This document shows, one piece after another, positions 1 through 5,338 of a DNA stretch of 6,180 bases. Position 1 is the first letter of the stretch. The number at the start of each line of letters is the position of its first letter. Position numbers and translations under genes: made by a program. The notes beneath the pieces were generated by a model that made no database searches, was not told the DNA's origin, and worked only from the letters and a program-made list of their open reading frames with translations. Source of the DNA: Sphingopyxis sp. (GTDB taxonomy: Bacteria > Pseudomonadota > Alphaproteobacteria > Sphingomonadales > Sphingomonadaceae); assembly GCA_026125835.1 (NCBI GenBank), contig JAHCKJ010000134.1, forward strand, positions 1 to 6,180, read 5' to 3'.

Positions 1-1
1 C

Positions 2-229
2 GAAGCCCCGCGCGCCGACCAGTCGCTGGTCGCGGCGGAACAGGGGGAGCAATTGCACCGCTGCCTGGGCGAGCTTGAGGAGCGAACGCGCGCGTGCATC
101 CGGTCGGCCTTCTTCGACGGATCGACCTATGCTGAACTGGCGGAGCGCGAGAAGGTGCCGCTGGGAACGATGAAAAGCTGGATACGGCGCGGGCTCATGC
201 GCCTGAAGGATTGTCTTGGCGATGGATGA
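2..229 (+). CDS. ECF RNA polymerase sigma factor, C-terminal part (partial)
   Basis: The reading frame is open from the left edge (codons from base 2) and ends at TGA 227-229, so only about 75 C-terminal residues are present. They match sigma region 4, the helix-turn-helix that reads the -35 element. The segment runs LHRCLGELEERTRACIRSAF, then FFDGSTYAELAEREKVPLGT, then MKSWIRRGLMRLK. The run 'YAELAE...VPLGTMKSWIRRG' is the classic ECF (extracytoplasmic function) sigma recognition helix with its preceding turn. Region 2 lies outside the window. The stop codon overlaps the start of the anti-sigma gene, which fits a co-translated sigma/anti-sigma pair. The SigK-like subgroup is inferred from the RskA-like partner and the fasciclin gene downstream; the ECF assignment itself is secure. 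Confidence 0.93.
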   Translation, partial: EAPRADQSLVAAEQGEQLHRCLGELEERTRACIRSAFFDGSTYAELAEREKVPLGTMKSWIRRGLMRLKDCLGDG

Positions 230-929
230 CCATCTGACGCCCGATCAGGAGCGCGACGCGCTCGCGGCTGAACTGGCGCTCGGCCTGCTTGAGGGGCAGG
301 CGCGCGCCGATGCGCTGCGGCTGTCGCTGAGCGATCCCGCGTTCGCGGCGCTGGTCGCGGCGTGGGAAGCGAAGCTGGCGCCGCTGCATGGCGAGTGGAC
401 CGACGCCGAACCGGGCGCTGCGGTGTGGGGTGCGATCGAGCGGCAGCTGGCCGATCCGCCCGCCGGCAAGGTCACCGCGATCGAAACGCGCCTGCGCCGC
501 TGGCGCGCCGGGGCGCTGCTGTCGGGTGCCGTCGCGGCGGCGCTGGCGTTTGTGCTGATCACCCGGCCGGTGCCGGCGCCCGCACCCGCCACCCCCCAGC
601 TGGCGGTCGCCCGCATTGAAAGCGACCCAGCGGGGCCGCTGGTGCTCGCGCGCTATCATCAGGACAGCGGGCTGATGCAGCTGCGCATCCAAGGCTTCGA
701 ACCCGGAACGCTGGCGCCCGAGCTGTGGATCATTCCCGAGGGTGGCGCTCCCGTCTCGCTGGGGCAGATCGGCCATGCGGGCGAGGCCGAAATGACGATG
801 CCGCCGCCGCATCGCCTGTTGATGACCGAAGGCGCGACGCTGGCGATCACGATGGAGCCGGTGTCGAAGACGCCGCACCCGGCGCCGAGCGGCGCCGCGG
901 TCGCGTCCGGAAAAATTATCACGATCTGA
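222..929 (+). CDS. RskA-like membrane anti-sigma factor
   Basis: The protein has 235 residues from the ATG at 222. It should bind the upstream ECF sigma factor at the inner membrane and release it on an envelope signal. The N-terminal part (about residues 12-55, LAAELALGLLEGQARAD followed by DPAFAALVAAWEAKLAPL) is the cytoplasmic anti-sigma segment usual in alphaproteobacterial members. One hydrophobic helix spans about residues 97-114 (GALLSGAVAAALAFVLIT), followed by a Pro/Ala-rich linker. The C-terminal part (about 127-235) contains ELWIIPEGGAPVSLGQI and a final PSGAAVASGKI, which fit the RskA C-terminal domain in the periplasm. The ATG overlaps the sigma stop by 8 bases. A TTG at 216 in frame (5 bases after AAGGA 206-210) is a possible alternative start giving two extra residues. 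In RskA proteins studied elsewhere, intramembrane proteolysis frees the sigma factor; applying that here is inference. Confidence 0.9.
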   Translation: MDDHLTPDQERDALAAELALGLLEGQARADALRLSLSDPAFAALVAAWEAKLAPLHGEWTDAEPGAAVWGAIERQLADPPAGKVTAIETRLRRWRAGALLSGAVAAALAFVLITRPVPAPAPATPQLAVARIESDPAGPLVLARYHQDSGLMQLRIQGFEPGTLAPELWIIPEGGAPVSLGQIGHAGEAEMTMPPPHRLLMTEGATLAITMEPVSKTPHPAPSGAAVASGKIITI

Positions 930-938
930 GGTCGCCGT

Positions 939-965
939 GCATCCGTTGGCGGGTCGGTGCCGTAG
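939..965 (+). promoter_or_regulatory. Candidate ECF promoter before the fasciclin gene (weak)
   Basis: The 83-base gap between the anti-sigma and fasciclin genes contains GCATCC (939-944), 15 bases, then CCGTAG (960-965). From memory, SigK promoters in mycobacteria resemble CCATCC with a spacer near 17 and CCGAAT, so the match is partial and the spacer is short. The position would put a transcript start near 972 and leave a leader of about 40 bases before the start codon. GCATCC occurs again at 973-978 without an obvious partner. This is a guess from context, not a recognised site. Confidence 0.18.
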
Positions 966-1012
966 CTGCGCCGCATCCTGCATTTCCGGGGTGCCAGAAA
1001 CCAGAGGATCGT

Positions 1013-1567
1013 ATGATGAAACTTTCCAAACTCTCCGCGTCGCTTGCTGCTTTGGTCATGGTTGCCGGAGGCGGCGCTGCGCTTGCCAACCCGATGGTCG
1101 GCGGCGCCGCGATGTACGAAAGCAAGAACATCGTTGAAAATGCTGTCAATTCAAAGGATCACACCACCCTGGTCGCCGCGGTTCAGGCCGCCGGGTTGGT
1201 CGACACGCTGGCCAGTCCCGGTCCGTTCACGGTGTTCGCACCCACCAACGCTGCGTTTGGCAAACTGCCCGCCGGCACCGTCGATACGCTGCTGAAGCCC
1301 GAGAACAAGGGCACGCTGACCGCTGTGCTCACCTATCATGTCGTGCCCGGCACGCTGACCGCCGCCGATCTGGCCGCCAACGCCCAGGCCAATGGCGGCA
1401 AGGCGACGCTGACGACGGTGCAGGGCGCCAAGCTGACCGTCTGGGGCAAGGACGGCAAATGGTATGTCACCGACGCCAAGGGCGGCACGGCGCGGATCAC
1501 CATCGCCGACGTCCGGCAGTCGAACGGCGTGATCCACGTCGTCGATGGCGTGTTGCTGCCGGGTTGA
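1013..1567 (+). CDS. Secreted fasciclin (FAS1) domain protein
   Basis: The protein has 184 residues, with a Sec signal peptide (KLSKLSASLAALVMVAGGG, likely cleavage after AALA, residue 25) and a single FAS1 domain from about residue 37 to the end. The FAS1 hallmarks are the H1 box FTVFAPTNAAF (72-82), the YHVVPG motif (108-113) and the H2 box IHVVDGVLLP (174-183). FAS1 domains usually mediate adhesion or protein contacts outside the cytoplasm. No lipobox cysteine is present, so the product is probably a soluble periplasmic or exported protein. Two start codons lie in tandem (1013 and 1016). AGAGGA at 1003-1008 is 4 bases from the first and 7 from the second, so 1016 may be the real start and would remove one Met. 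The gene follows the sigma/anti-sigma pair on the same strand and may be its target, as MPT70/MPT83 are for SigK in M. tuberculosis. The exact molecular role is unknown. Confidence 0.95.
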   Translation: MMKLSKLSASLAALVMVAGGGAALANPMVGGAAMYESKNIVENAVNSKDHTTLVAAVQAAGLVDTLASPGPFTVFAPTNAAFGKLPAGTVDTLLKPENKGTLTAVLTYHVVPGTLTAADLAANAQANGGKATLTTVQGAKLTVWGKDGKWYVTDAKGGTARITIADVRQSNGVIHVVDGVLLPG

Positions 1568-1575
1568 CCCTTCGT

Positions 1576-1626
1576 CCGGCGCAGGTGCGGTCCGTCCATC
1601 CCTCCCGGGACGGGCCGCATTGCCGG
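1576..1626. terminator. Hairpin terminator between convergent fasciclin and nitroreductase genes
   Basis: GTGCGGTCCGTC (1585-1596) pairs with GACGGGCCGCAT (1609-1620) over 12 positions, two of them G-T wobbles, around a 12-base loop. An outer stem CCGGC (1576-1580) / GCCGG (1622-1626) continues it past a small internal loop. It begins 9 bases after the fasciclin stop and ends 7 bases before the nitroreductase stop codon on the other strand. The wobbles become A-C mismatches in the minus-strand RNA, so the hairpin should be stronger for the fasciclin transcript. No T-run follows on either strand, as is common in GC-rich genomes, so intrinsic termination is inferred from position and stability. 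Confidence 0.65.
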
Positions 1627-1632
1627 CGATTG

Positions 1633-2322
1633 TCAGTCGTCAAATCCCACGAACCGCGCTGCGTCCGCGACGCTCTTGCGGTTCGACATCACCGCATTGG
1701 CGGGAAAAGCGTCGTCGGGCCAGCCCATCGCGACGCAGATCATGATCACCTGATCGTCGGGGATTTTCGCATGCTCGCGGACCACCGGCGACTGCATGAT
1801 GCCCTGGCTGTTGATGACGCAACCCAGCCCGCGCGACCAGGCGGCGTTGACCAGCGCGTTGGTGACCGCGCCGCAGTCGAAGGGCGCGATGTCACTGCCG
1901 AGCAGGACGCGGTCATATGTGACGACGATGCTGACCGGCGCGTCGAACTGGCGAAAGCCGCGCAGCACCCAGTCCTGGCGCCCGGCCTTGTCGTCGCGGT
2001 CGATGCCCATCGCCCCGAACAATTGTTTGGCGACCTCGATCTGGCGGCCGCGATGTTCGTCGGGAACGACATTGAAGCTCCGAAATTCACGGCTGTCGGG
2101 CTTGCCCGCCAAGATGCCTTCGGTGTTGCCGCGGCGGATCGCGTCGAGCGGCGCGCCGGTGACGACCGAGAAGTTCCAGCACTGGTTGTTGTAGGATGAC
2201 GGCGCGCGCATCGCCACTTCGATGATCTCGGCGATCAGCGCCTTCGGGACGGGCTTGTCGAGAAAGCCGCGGATCGAGCGGCGTCCGACGACAACAGCGT
2301 CGTAAGCGGCAGCAGCTTTCAC
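1633..2322 (-). CDS. Nitroreductase family FMN-dependent oxidoreductase
   Basis: The protein has 229 residues and should be a cytosolic homodimeric flavoprotein that uses NAD(P)H to reduce nitroaromatics, quinones or related compounds; the substrate cannot be read from the sequence. The evidence is the N-terminal FMN-phosphate motif RRSIRGF (14-20), the segment [10 protein letters not shown] (40-49), [12 protein letters not shown] (164-175) in the second half, and [10 protein letters not shown] (195-204) followed by NRKSV near the C-terminus, all in the usual order. The length is typical of PnbA/NfnB-like single-domain members. The start is GTG at 2322-2320, overlapping the hemA TGA by 4 bases (GTGA), with AAGG a few bases upstream inside hemA. 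No other start lies before the RRSIR motif, so this choice is firm. Translational coupling to hemA is implied. A role linked to heme or oxidative metabolism is speculation. Confidence 0.92.
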   Translation of the reverse strand: MKAAAAYDAVVVGRRSIRGFLDKPVPKALIAEIIEVAMRAPSSYNNQCWNFSVVTGAPLDAIRRGNTEGILAGKPDSREFRSFNVVPDEHRGRQIEVAKQLFGAMGIDRDDKAGRQDWVLRGFRQFDAPVSIVVTYDRVLLGSDIAPFDCGAVTNALVNAAWSRGLGCVINSQGIMQSPVVREHAKIPDDQVIMICVAMGWPDDAFPANAVMSNRKSVADAARFVGFDD

Positions 2323-3533
2323 GCGGCCTTGCGCAGTTCGAGCCGGTCCCAGATTTCGACCAGTGCCTCGGTCAGTTCGCGCATCATCGCCTCGTCATGC
2401 GCGGGGCCGGGGGTGAAGCGCAGCCGTTCGGTGCCGCGCGGCACGGTCGGGAAATTGATCGGCTGGACGTAAACGCCATATTCGGCAAGCAGAATGTCGC
2501 TGATCTTCTTCGCGCGCACCGGGTCGCCGACCATCAGCGGGACGATGTGCGTCGTCGAGTCCATCACCGGCAGGCCCGCGTCGCGGAAGCATTGCTTGAG
2601 GTAGGCCGCCGCTGCCTGCTGCGCGTCGCGCTCGACGCTCGATTCTTTCAGGTGGCGGACGCTGGCCAGCACCCCCGCGACGAGCACCGGCGACAGGCTG
2701 GTCGTGAAGATAAAGCCCGGCGCATAGCTGCGGATCACGTCGATGATATTCTTGTCGGCGGCGATGTAGCCGCCCATCACGCCGAACGCCTTGCCCAGCG
2801 TACCTTCGACGATCGTCACGCGGTGCGCGGCTTCGTCGCGGTCGGTGATGCCGCCGCCGCGCGGGCCGTACATGCCGACGGCATGGACTTCGTCACAATA
2901 GGTGAGGGCGTTATATTTTTCGGCGAGGTCGCAGATCGCGTGGATCGGCGCGACGTCGCCGTCCATCGAATAGACGCTTTCGAACGCGATCAGCTTGGCC
3001 GCATCGGGATCGTCGGCGGCGAGCAATTCTTCGAGATGGGAAAGGTCGTTGTGGCGCCAAACGCGCTTTTCGCAGCCCGAATTGCGGATGCCCGCGATCA
3101 TCGAGGCGTGGTTGAGCTCGTCCGAATAGATGATGCAGTTGGGCAGAAGCTTGCCGAGCGTGCCGAGCGTCGCCTCGTTCGAGATATAGCCCGAGGTGAA
3201 CAGCAGTGCGCCTTCCTTGCCGTGCAGGTCGGCAAGCTCGGCCTCGAGGTCGACGTGATAATGCGTGTTGCCGCCGATGTTGCGCGTACCGCCCGACCCG
3301 GCGCCGACATCGTGCAGCGCCTCTTCCATCGCGGCGACGACCTTGGGATGCTGGCCCATGCCGAGATAGTCGTTCGAGCACCAGACGGTGATCGGCTTCG
3401 GACCATTATGGCCGGCGAAGCAGCGTGCGTTGGGAAAGGCGCCCTTGTTGCGGAGGATGTCGATAAAGACGCGGTAGCGTCCCTCTTCGTGCAGCCGGTC
3501 GATCGCGCGCGCGAAAATATCGTTGTAGTTCAC
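2319..3533 (-). CDS. hemA: 5-aminolevulinate synthase
   Basis: The enzyme condenses glycine with succinyl-CoA to 5-aminolevulinate, the first committed step of tetrapyrrole synthesis by the C4 route used by alphaproteobacteria. It is a cytosolic PLP enzyme of 404 residues, the usual bacterial length. Visible hallmarks are the start [32 protein letters not shown] (52-63), [17 protein letters not shown] (77-93), DELNHASMI (138-146), [17 protein letters not shown] (212-228, with Asp214 and His217 for the cofactor), and [17 protein letters not shown] (242-258). Lys248 is the Schiff-base lysine, at the same number as in Rhodobacter [14 protein letters not shown] (368-377) carries the substrate-carboxylate arginine. 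The start is GTG (3533-3531), chosen because it gives the conserved N-terminus; GGGG and GGA lie just upstream but the ribosome binding site is not strong. No Cys-Pro heme regulatory motif is seen. The nitroreductase gene overlaps its end by 4 bases. Confidence 0.98.
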   Translation of the reverse strand: MNYNDIFARAIDRLHEEGRYRVFIDILRNKGAFPNARCFAGHNGPKPITVWCSNDYLGMGQHPKVVAAMEEALHDVGAGSGGTRNIGGNTHYHVDLEAELADLHGKEGALLFTSGYISNEATLGTLGKLLPNCIIYSDELNHASMIAGIRNSGCEKRVWRHNDLSHLEELLAADDPDAAKLIAFESVYSMDGDVAPIHAICDLAEKYNALTYCDEVHAVGMYGPRGGGITDRDEAAHRVTIVEGTLGKAFGVMGGYIAADKNIIDVIRSYAPGFIFTTSLSPVLVAGVLASVRHLKESSVERDAQQAAAAYLKQCFRDAGLPVMDSTTHIVPLMVGDPVRAKKISDILLAEYGVYVQPINFPTVPRGTERLRFTPGPAHDEAMMRELTEALVEIWDRLELRKAA

Positions 3534-3564
3534 GTTCCAGCCCCGCAGTCAGGTGCCAATGTCA

Positions 3565-3632
3565 GGCCTTTGGCCGCTCGCTTGGGCGGCGGTTAACATG
3601 CGGGCCAATAACGGCGAAACGCCCCAAAGGCC
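3565..3632. repeat. Long-range inverted repeat in the hemA upstream region
   Basis: GGCCTTTGG (3565-3573) and CCAAAGGCC (3624-3632) are perfect 9-base inverted copies 50 bases apart. A smaller CCGC/GCGG stem (CCGCTCGCTTGGGCGG, 3574-3589) lies inside. In a hemA leader transcript the arms could pair and enclose a structured domain starting about 32 bases upstream of the start codon. The arms could equally be chance in GC-rich DNA. Confidence 0.4.
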
Positions 3633-3634
3633 AG

Positions 3635-3649
3635 TGCGAACGATTCGCA
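3635..3649. promoter_or_regulatory. Perfect 15-bp palindrome, candidate operator between hemA and a divergent gene
   Basis: TGCGAACGATTCGCA consists of a perfect TGCGAA/TTCGCA 6-base inverted repeat around CGA. It lies 101 bases from the hemA start and 92 bases from the start of the divergent secreted-protein gene, in their shared 208-base gap, which suits a dimeric repressor or activator site. The half-site does not match the FnrL (TTGAT-N4-ATCAA), PpsR (TGT-N12-ACA) or Irr (TTTAGAA..TTCTAAA) sites as I know them. A second, weaker dyad TCGAT-N7-ATCGA lies at 3660-3676. No convincing -35/-10 pair was seen for either gene in this gap. Confidence 0.4.
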
Positions 3650-3741
3650 AATCATCGCGTCGATCAGTGTCATCGATGCACCGGGACGTTGACTGGCGGC
3701 GCTGGAGTTGCGAACCGTTGCACTGGAAAGGAGCGGTCAGG

Positions 3742-4266
3742 ATGCGTCCGGTCGTCATTGCCTTGCTGTCGCTGGCTGCCGCGGGCGTGGCGGCGTGGCC
3801 CGCGCCCGCAGCGTCACCCGCGCCGTTCGATGGCGCCTGGATGTCGTGCGAGACCTATCGCGGGTCGGAAATCTGCTCGTACAAATTGCTCGCGCAGCGC
3901 GGGAGCCGCGTGTGCGGGGTCCAGCGCTATTTTGCGACGAACGCTTATTATGAACAGCGGTTCGTTGGCACGGTGACGGGCGGCGTGGCGCAGATCGACA
4001 AGATGTGCGGCGACCCCGGATCGGAGACCGACACCTATTGTCCCGGCCGAGCGCCGCGAGATGCCGCCAAGGTGGGATGGGCTCCGTCGAGAGAACGGCT
4101 GTTTCAGTGCCGCGGTCGATTGTTCAGCACATCGAGCGATGCGCCGACCAGTTGTCGGGGCGTGACGCGCGACATGGGCATCCCGCGCGTTCGCAGCCTG
4201 GGCGAGCAGGGGCCGCAGCCGGAGGATCGCACCTGGCTGGCGGCCTGCGCCGCGGGGCGCGAGTGA
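3742..4266 (+). CDS. Hypothetical secreted cysteine-rich protein
   Basis: I do not recognise a family. The protein has 174 residues and begins with a good Sec signal peptide (MRPVVIALLSLAAAGVAAWP, likely cleavage near residues 20-25). The mature part contains eight cysteines (36, 45, 58, 89, 100, 123, 138, 169), an even number that fits up to four disulfides in the periplasm. It starts FDGAWMSCETYRGSEICSYK, like small extracytoplasmic domains that begin 'F.G.W.C', and ends WLAACAAGRE. No transmembrane helix follows the signal. The start at 3742 is set by AAAGGAG (3727-3733) 8 bases upstream and by the signal peptide directly after it. The frame stays open upstream to 3553, but that part is rich in Arg/Trp and looks non-coding. 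The gene is divergent from hemA and ends 4 bases before the murI stop on the other strand. Its function is unknown. Confidence 0.8.
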   Translation: MRPVVIALLSLAAAGVAAWPAPAASPAPFDGAWMSCETYRGSEICSYKLLAQRGSRVCGVQRYFATNAYYEQRFVGTVTGGVAQIDKMCGDPGSETDTYCPGRAPRDAAKVGWAPSRERLFQCRGRLFSTSSDAPTSCRGVTRDMGIPRVRSLGEQGPQPEDRTWLAACAAGRE

Positions 4267-4270
4267 CGCC

Positions 4271-5077
4271 TCAGATCGTCTCGATCCGGTCGATGCCATA
4301 GGGCGCGAGCGTGGCGAGCGGCGGCGGCGGCCGGTCGATGCTGCGCGTGAAGACCGCGACTCCGGGCGCGGTAGCGGTGGGCCAGGGCTGGCCTTCCGTC
4401 AAAGCGGCGATCCGGCGCGCGATGCCGTCCGCACCGTCGATGAGGGTCACGGCGGGACCGGCGGCCGCCTGAAGCTCATCCGCGAGCAACGGAAAATGGG
4501 TACAGGCGAGGACAATCACGTCGATCGTATCGCCGGCCGGTTGCTCGCGAAGCCCGGCGATGGCGCGCGCGATGACCGTTGGATCGACCGGCTCGCCCCG
4601 CAGCTTGGCCTCGGCGCCGGTGACCAGCCCGGGACTGCCATGGCGCAGCACCGTTTTACCGTCAGCAAAGCGCGCGCTGAGGTCGTCTACATAGGGTTGG
4701 CGCACCGTCGCTTCGGTACCAAGTACACCGATAACGCCACTTTTGGTCAGCTGCGCGGCGGGCTTGATCGCGGGAACGGTGCCGACGATCGGCAGGTCGA
4801 GCGCGGCGCGGACATGGGCCAGGGCAATGGTCGAGGCGGTGTTGCAGGCGATGACCGCCAGTCGCGGTTGATAGCGCTCGACCAGTCGGCCCAGCAGGGC
4901 GGGGACGCGCGCCGCGAGTTCGGCCTCGCTTTTCTGGCCATAAGGTATCCCGGCATAATCGGCGGCATAGACGACCGGCGCGGTCGGCAGCAGCGCGCGC
5001 GTCGGGCCGAGAACGGTGAGGCCGCCGAGGCCGGAATCGAAGAAGAGGATGGGGGCGTCGGGGGCGGGGGCAGACAT
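4271..5077 (-). CDS. murI: Glutamate racemase
   Basis: The enzyme interconverts L- and D-glutamate without a cofactor and supplies D-glutamate for the peptidoglycan precursor UDP-MurNAc-Ala-D-Glu in the cytosol. The protein has 268 residues, normal for the family. Motifs in order are FFDSGLGGLTVL (12-23, with the Asp14-Ser15 pair), IPYGQKS (44-50), VIACNTASTIAL (75-86, first catalytic cysteine Cys78), GVIGVLGTEATV (114-125) and VLACTHFPLL (189-198, second catalytic cysteine Cys192 with His194). All expected catalytic residues are present. The ATG at 5077 gives the normal N-terminus and no other start fits, but the bases upstream (CTAACGCCGCGCC) hold no Shine-Dalgarno sequence, so initiation may be weak or leaderless. 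The gene converges on the secreted-protein gene with only 4 bases between stops. Confidence 0.97.
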   Translation of the reverse strand: MSAPAPDAPILFFDSGLGGLTVLGPTRALLPTAPVVYAADYAGIPYGQKSEAELAARVPALLGRLVERYQPRLAVIACNTASTIALAHVRAALDLPIVGTVPAIKPAAQLTKSGVIGVLGTEATVRQPYVDDLSARFADGKTVLRHGSPGLVTGAEAKLRGEPVDPTVIARAIAGLREQPAGDTIDVIVLACTHFPLLADELQAAAGPAVTLIDGADGIARRIAALTEGQPWPTATAPGVAVFTRSIDRPPPPLATLAPYGIDRIETI

Positions 5078-5098
5078 GGCGCGGCGTTAGCAGGCGAG

Positions 5099-5128
5099 GA
5101 AAGGGTGCTCAATCGCCCAAACCCTTTC
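5099..5128. promoter_or_regulatory. Hairpin just upstream of murI
   Basis: GAAAGGGT (5099-5106) and ACCCTTTC (5121-5128) form a perfect 8-base stem around a 14-base loop, ending 21 bases before the murI start codon. It could be a leader-RNA stem in the murI transcript, an operator, or a stop for transcripts running through from the left. No T-run follows on either strand. Its function is not determined. Confidence 0.4.
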
Positions 5129-5132
5129 AGAT

Positions 5133-5242
5133 CGTCGTCACCCTGAATTTTGTTTCAGGGTCCATGGCTTGTTCTCGCCCGATACGCGGCGCGCGCTGCG
5201 CTGGATGGCCATGGATGCTGAAACAAGTTCAGCATGACGACG
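5133..5242. repeat. Paired REP-like (BIME-type) inverted repeat element
   Basis: Two roughly 35-base arms face each other. The outer ends CGTCGTCA (5133-5140) and TGACGACG (5235-5242) are perfect complements. Each arm also folds on itself: ACCCTGAA/TTCAGGGT (5140-5147 with 5154-5161) on the left and ATGCTGAA/TTCAGCAT (5215-5222 with 5228-5235) on the right, each followed inward by TCCATGG or its complement. The arms share CTGAA..TTGTTTCAG and TCCATGGC but differ in the bases flanking CTGAA (CC/GG versus TG/CA), and each change is matched inside its own hairpin. The centre (about 5170-5205) is GC-rich with CGCGGCGCGCGC. I recall similar elements scattered through sphingomonad intergenic regions, as REP sequences are; copy number cannot be judged here. 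Confidence 0.8.
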
Positions 5243-5283
5243 AAGGATAGCGTCCATTCTGATCGCTATTCTCTCCGAATCCG

Positions 5284-5312
5284 TTGCTTGCGCCCGCCAA
5301 CTTCGCCACAAT
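5284..5312 (+). promoter_or_regulatory. Candidate sigma-70 promoter for plsY-dprA
   Basis: TTGCTT (5284-5289), a 17-base spacer, then CACAAT (5307-5312) give a housekeeping-type promoter with optimal spacing. It lies between the REP-like element and plsY. Transcription would begin near 5319, leaving a leader of about 20 bases containing GGAG (5323-5326). The -35 box is good and the -10 box imperfect. Confidence 0.35.
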
Positions 5313-5338
5313 CCTCCCGAACGGAGCCAAGAAACATC

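Noticed and set aside
195..983. A minus-strand frame opposite the anti-sigma gene
   Set aside because: It lies antisense to the anti-sigma gene, has Arg/Gln-rich shadow composition and no domain.
725..1012. An N-terminal extension of the fasciclin frame back to 725
   Set aside because: It overlaps the anti-sigma gene in another frame, has shadow-like composition, and would bury the signal peptide that begins at 1013.
2397..3596. A 399-codon open frame on the plus strand, antisense to hemA
   Set aside because: It mirrors hemA almost end to end, is rich in Arg, Asp and Val as expected from the reverse complement of a GC-biased gene, and shows no recognisable domain. hemA is beyond doubt on the other strand.
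3689..3717. A TTGACT box as a -35 for the secreted-protein gene
   Set aside because: At 17 bases downstream the sequence is GAACCG, which is not a credible -10 element.
3553..3741. An N-terminal extension of the secreted-protein frame back to 3553
   Set aside because: The clear ribosome binding site at 3727-3733 and the signal peptide place the start at 3742; the extension would hide the signal peptide behind a charged segment.
4274..4286. A small dyad GATCG-TCT-CGATC at the murI 3' end as a terminator
   Set aside because: The stem is only 5 bp with a 3-base loop, lies inside coding sequence and has no T-run. GATCG-type dyads are frequent in this genome.
5234..5338. An N-terminal extension of plsY starting inside the REP-like element
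   Set aside because: PlsY proteins start with the first membrane helix, as the ATG at 5339 gives; the extension covers the repeat and the putative promoter.
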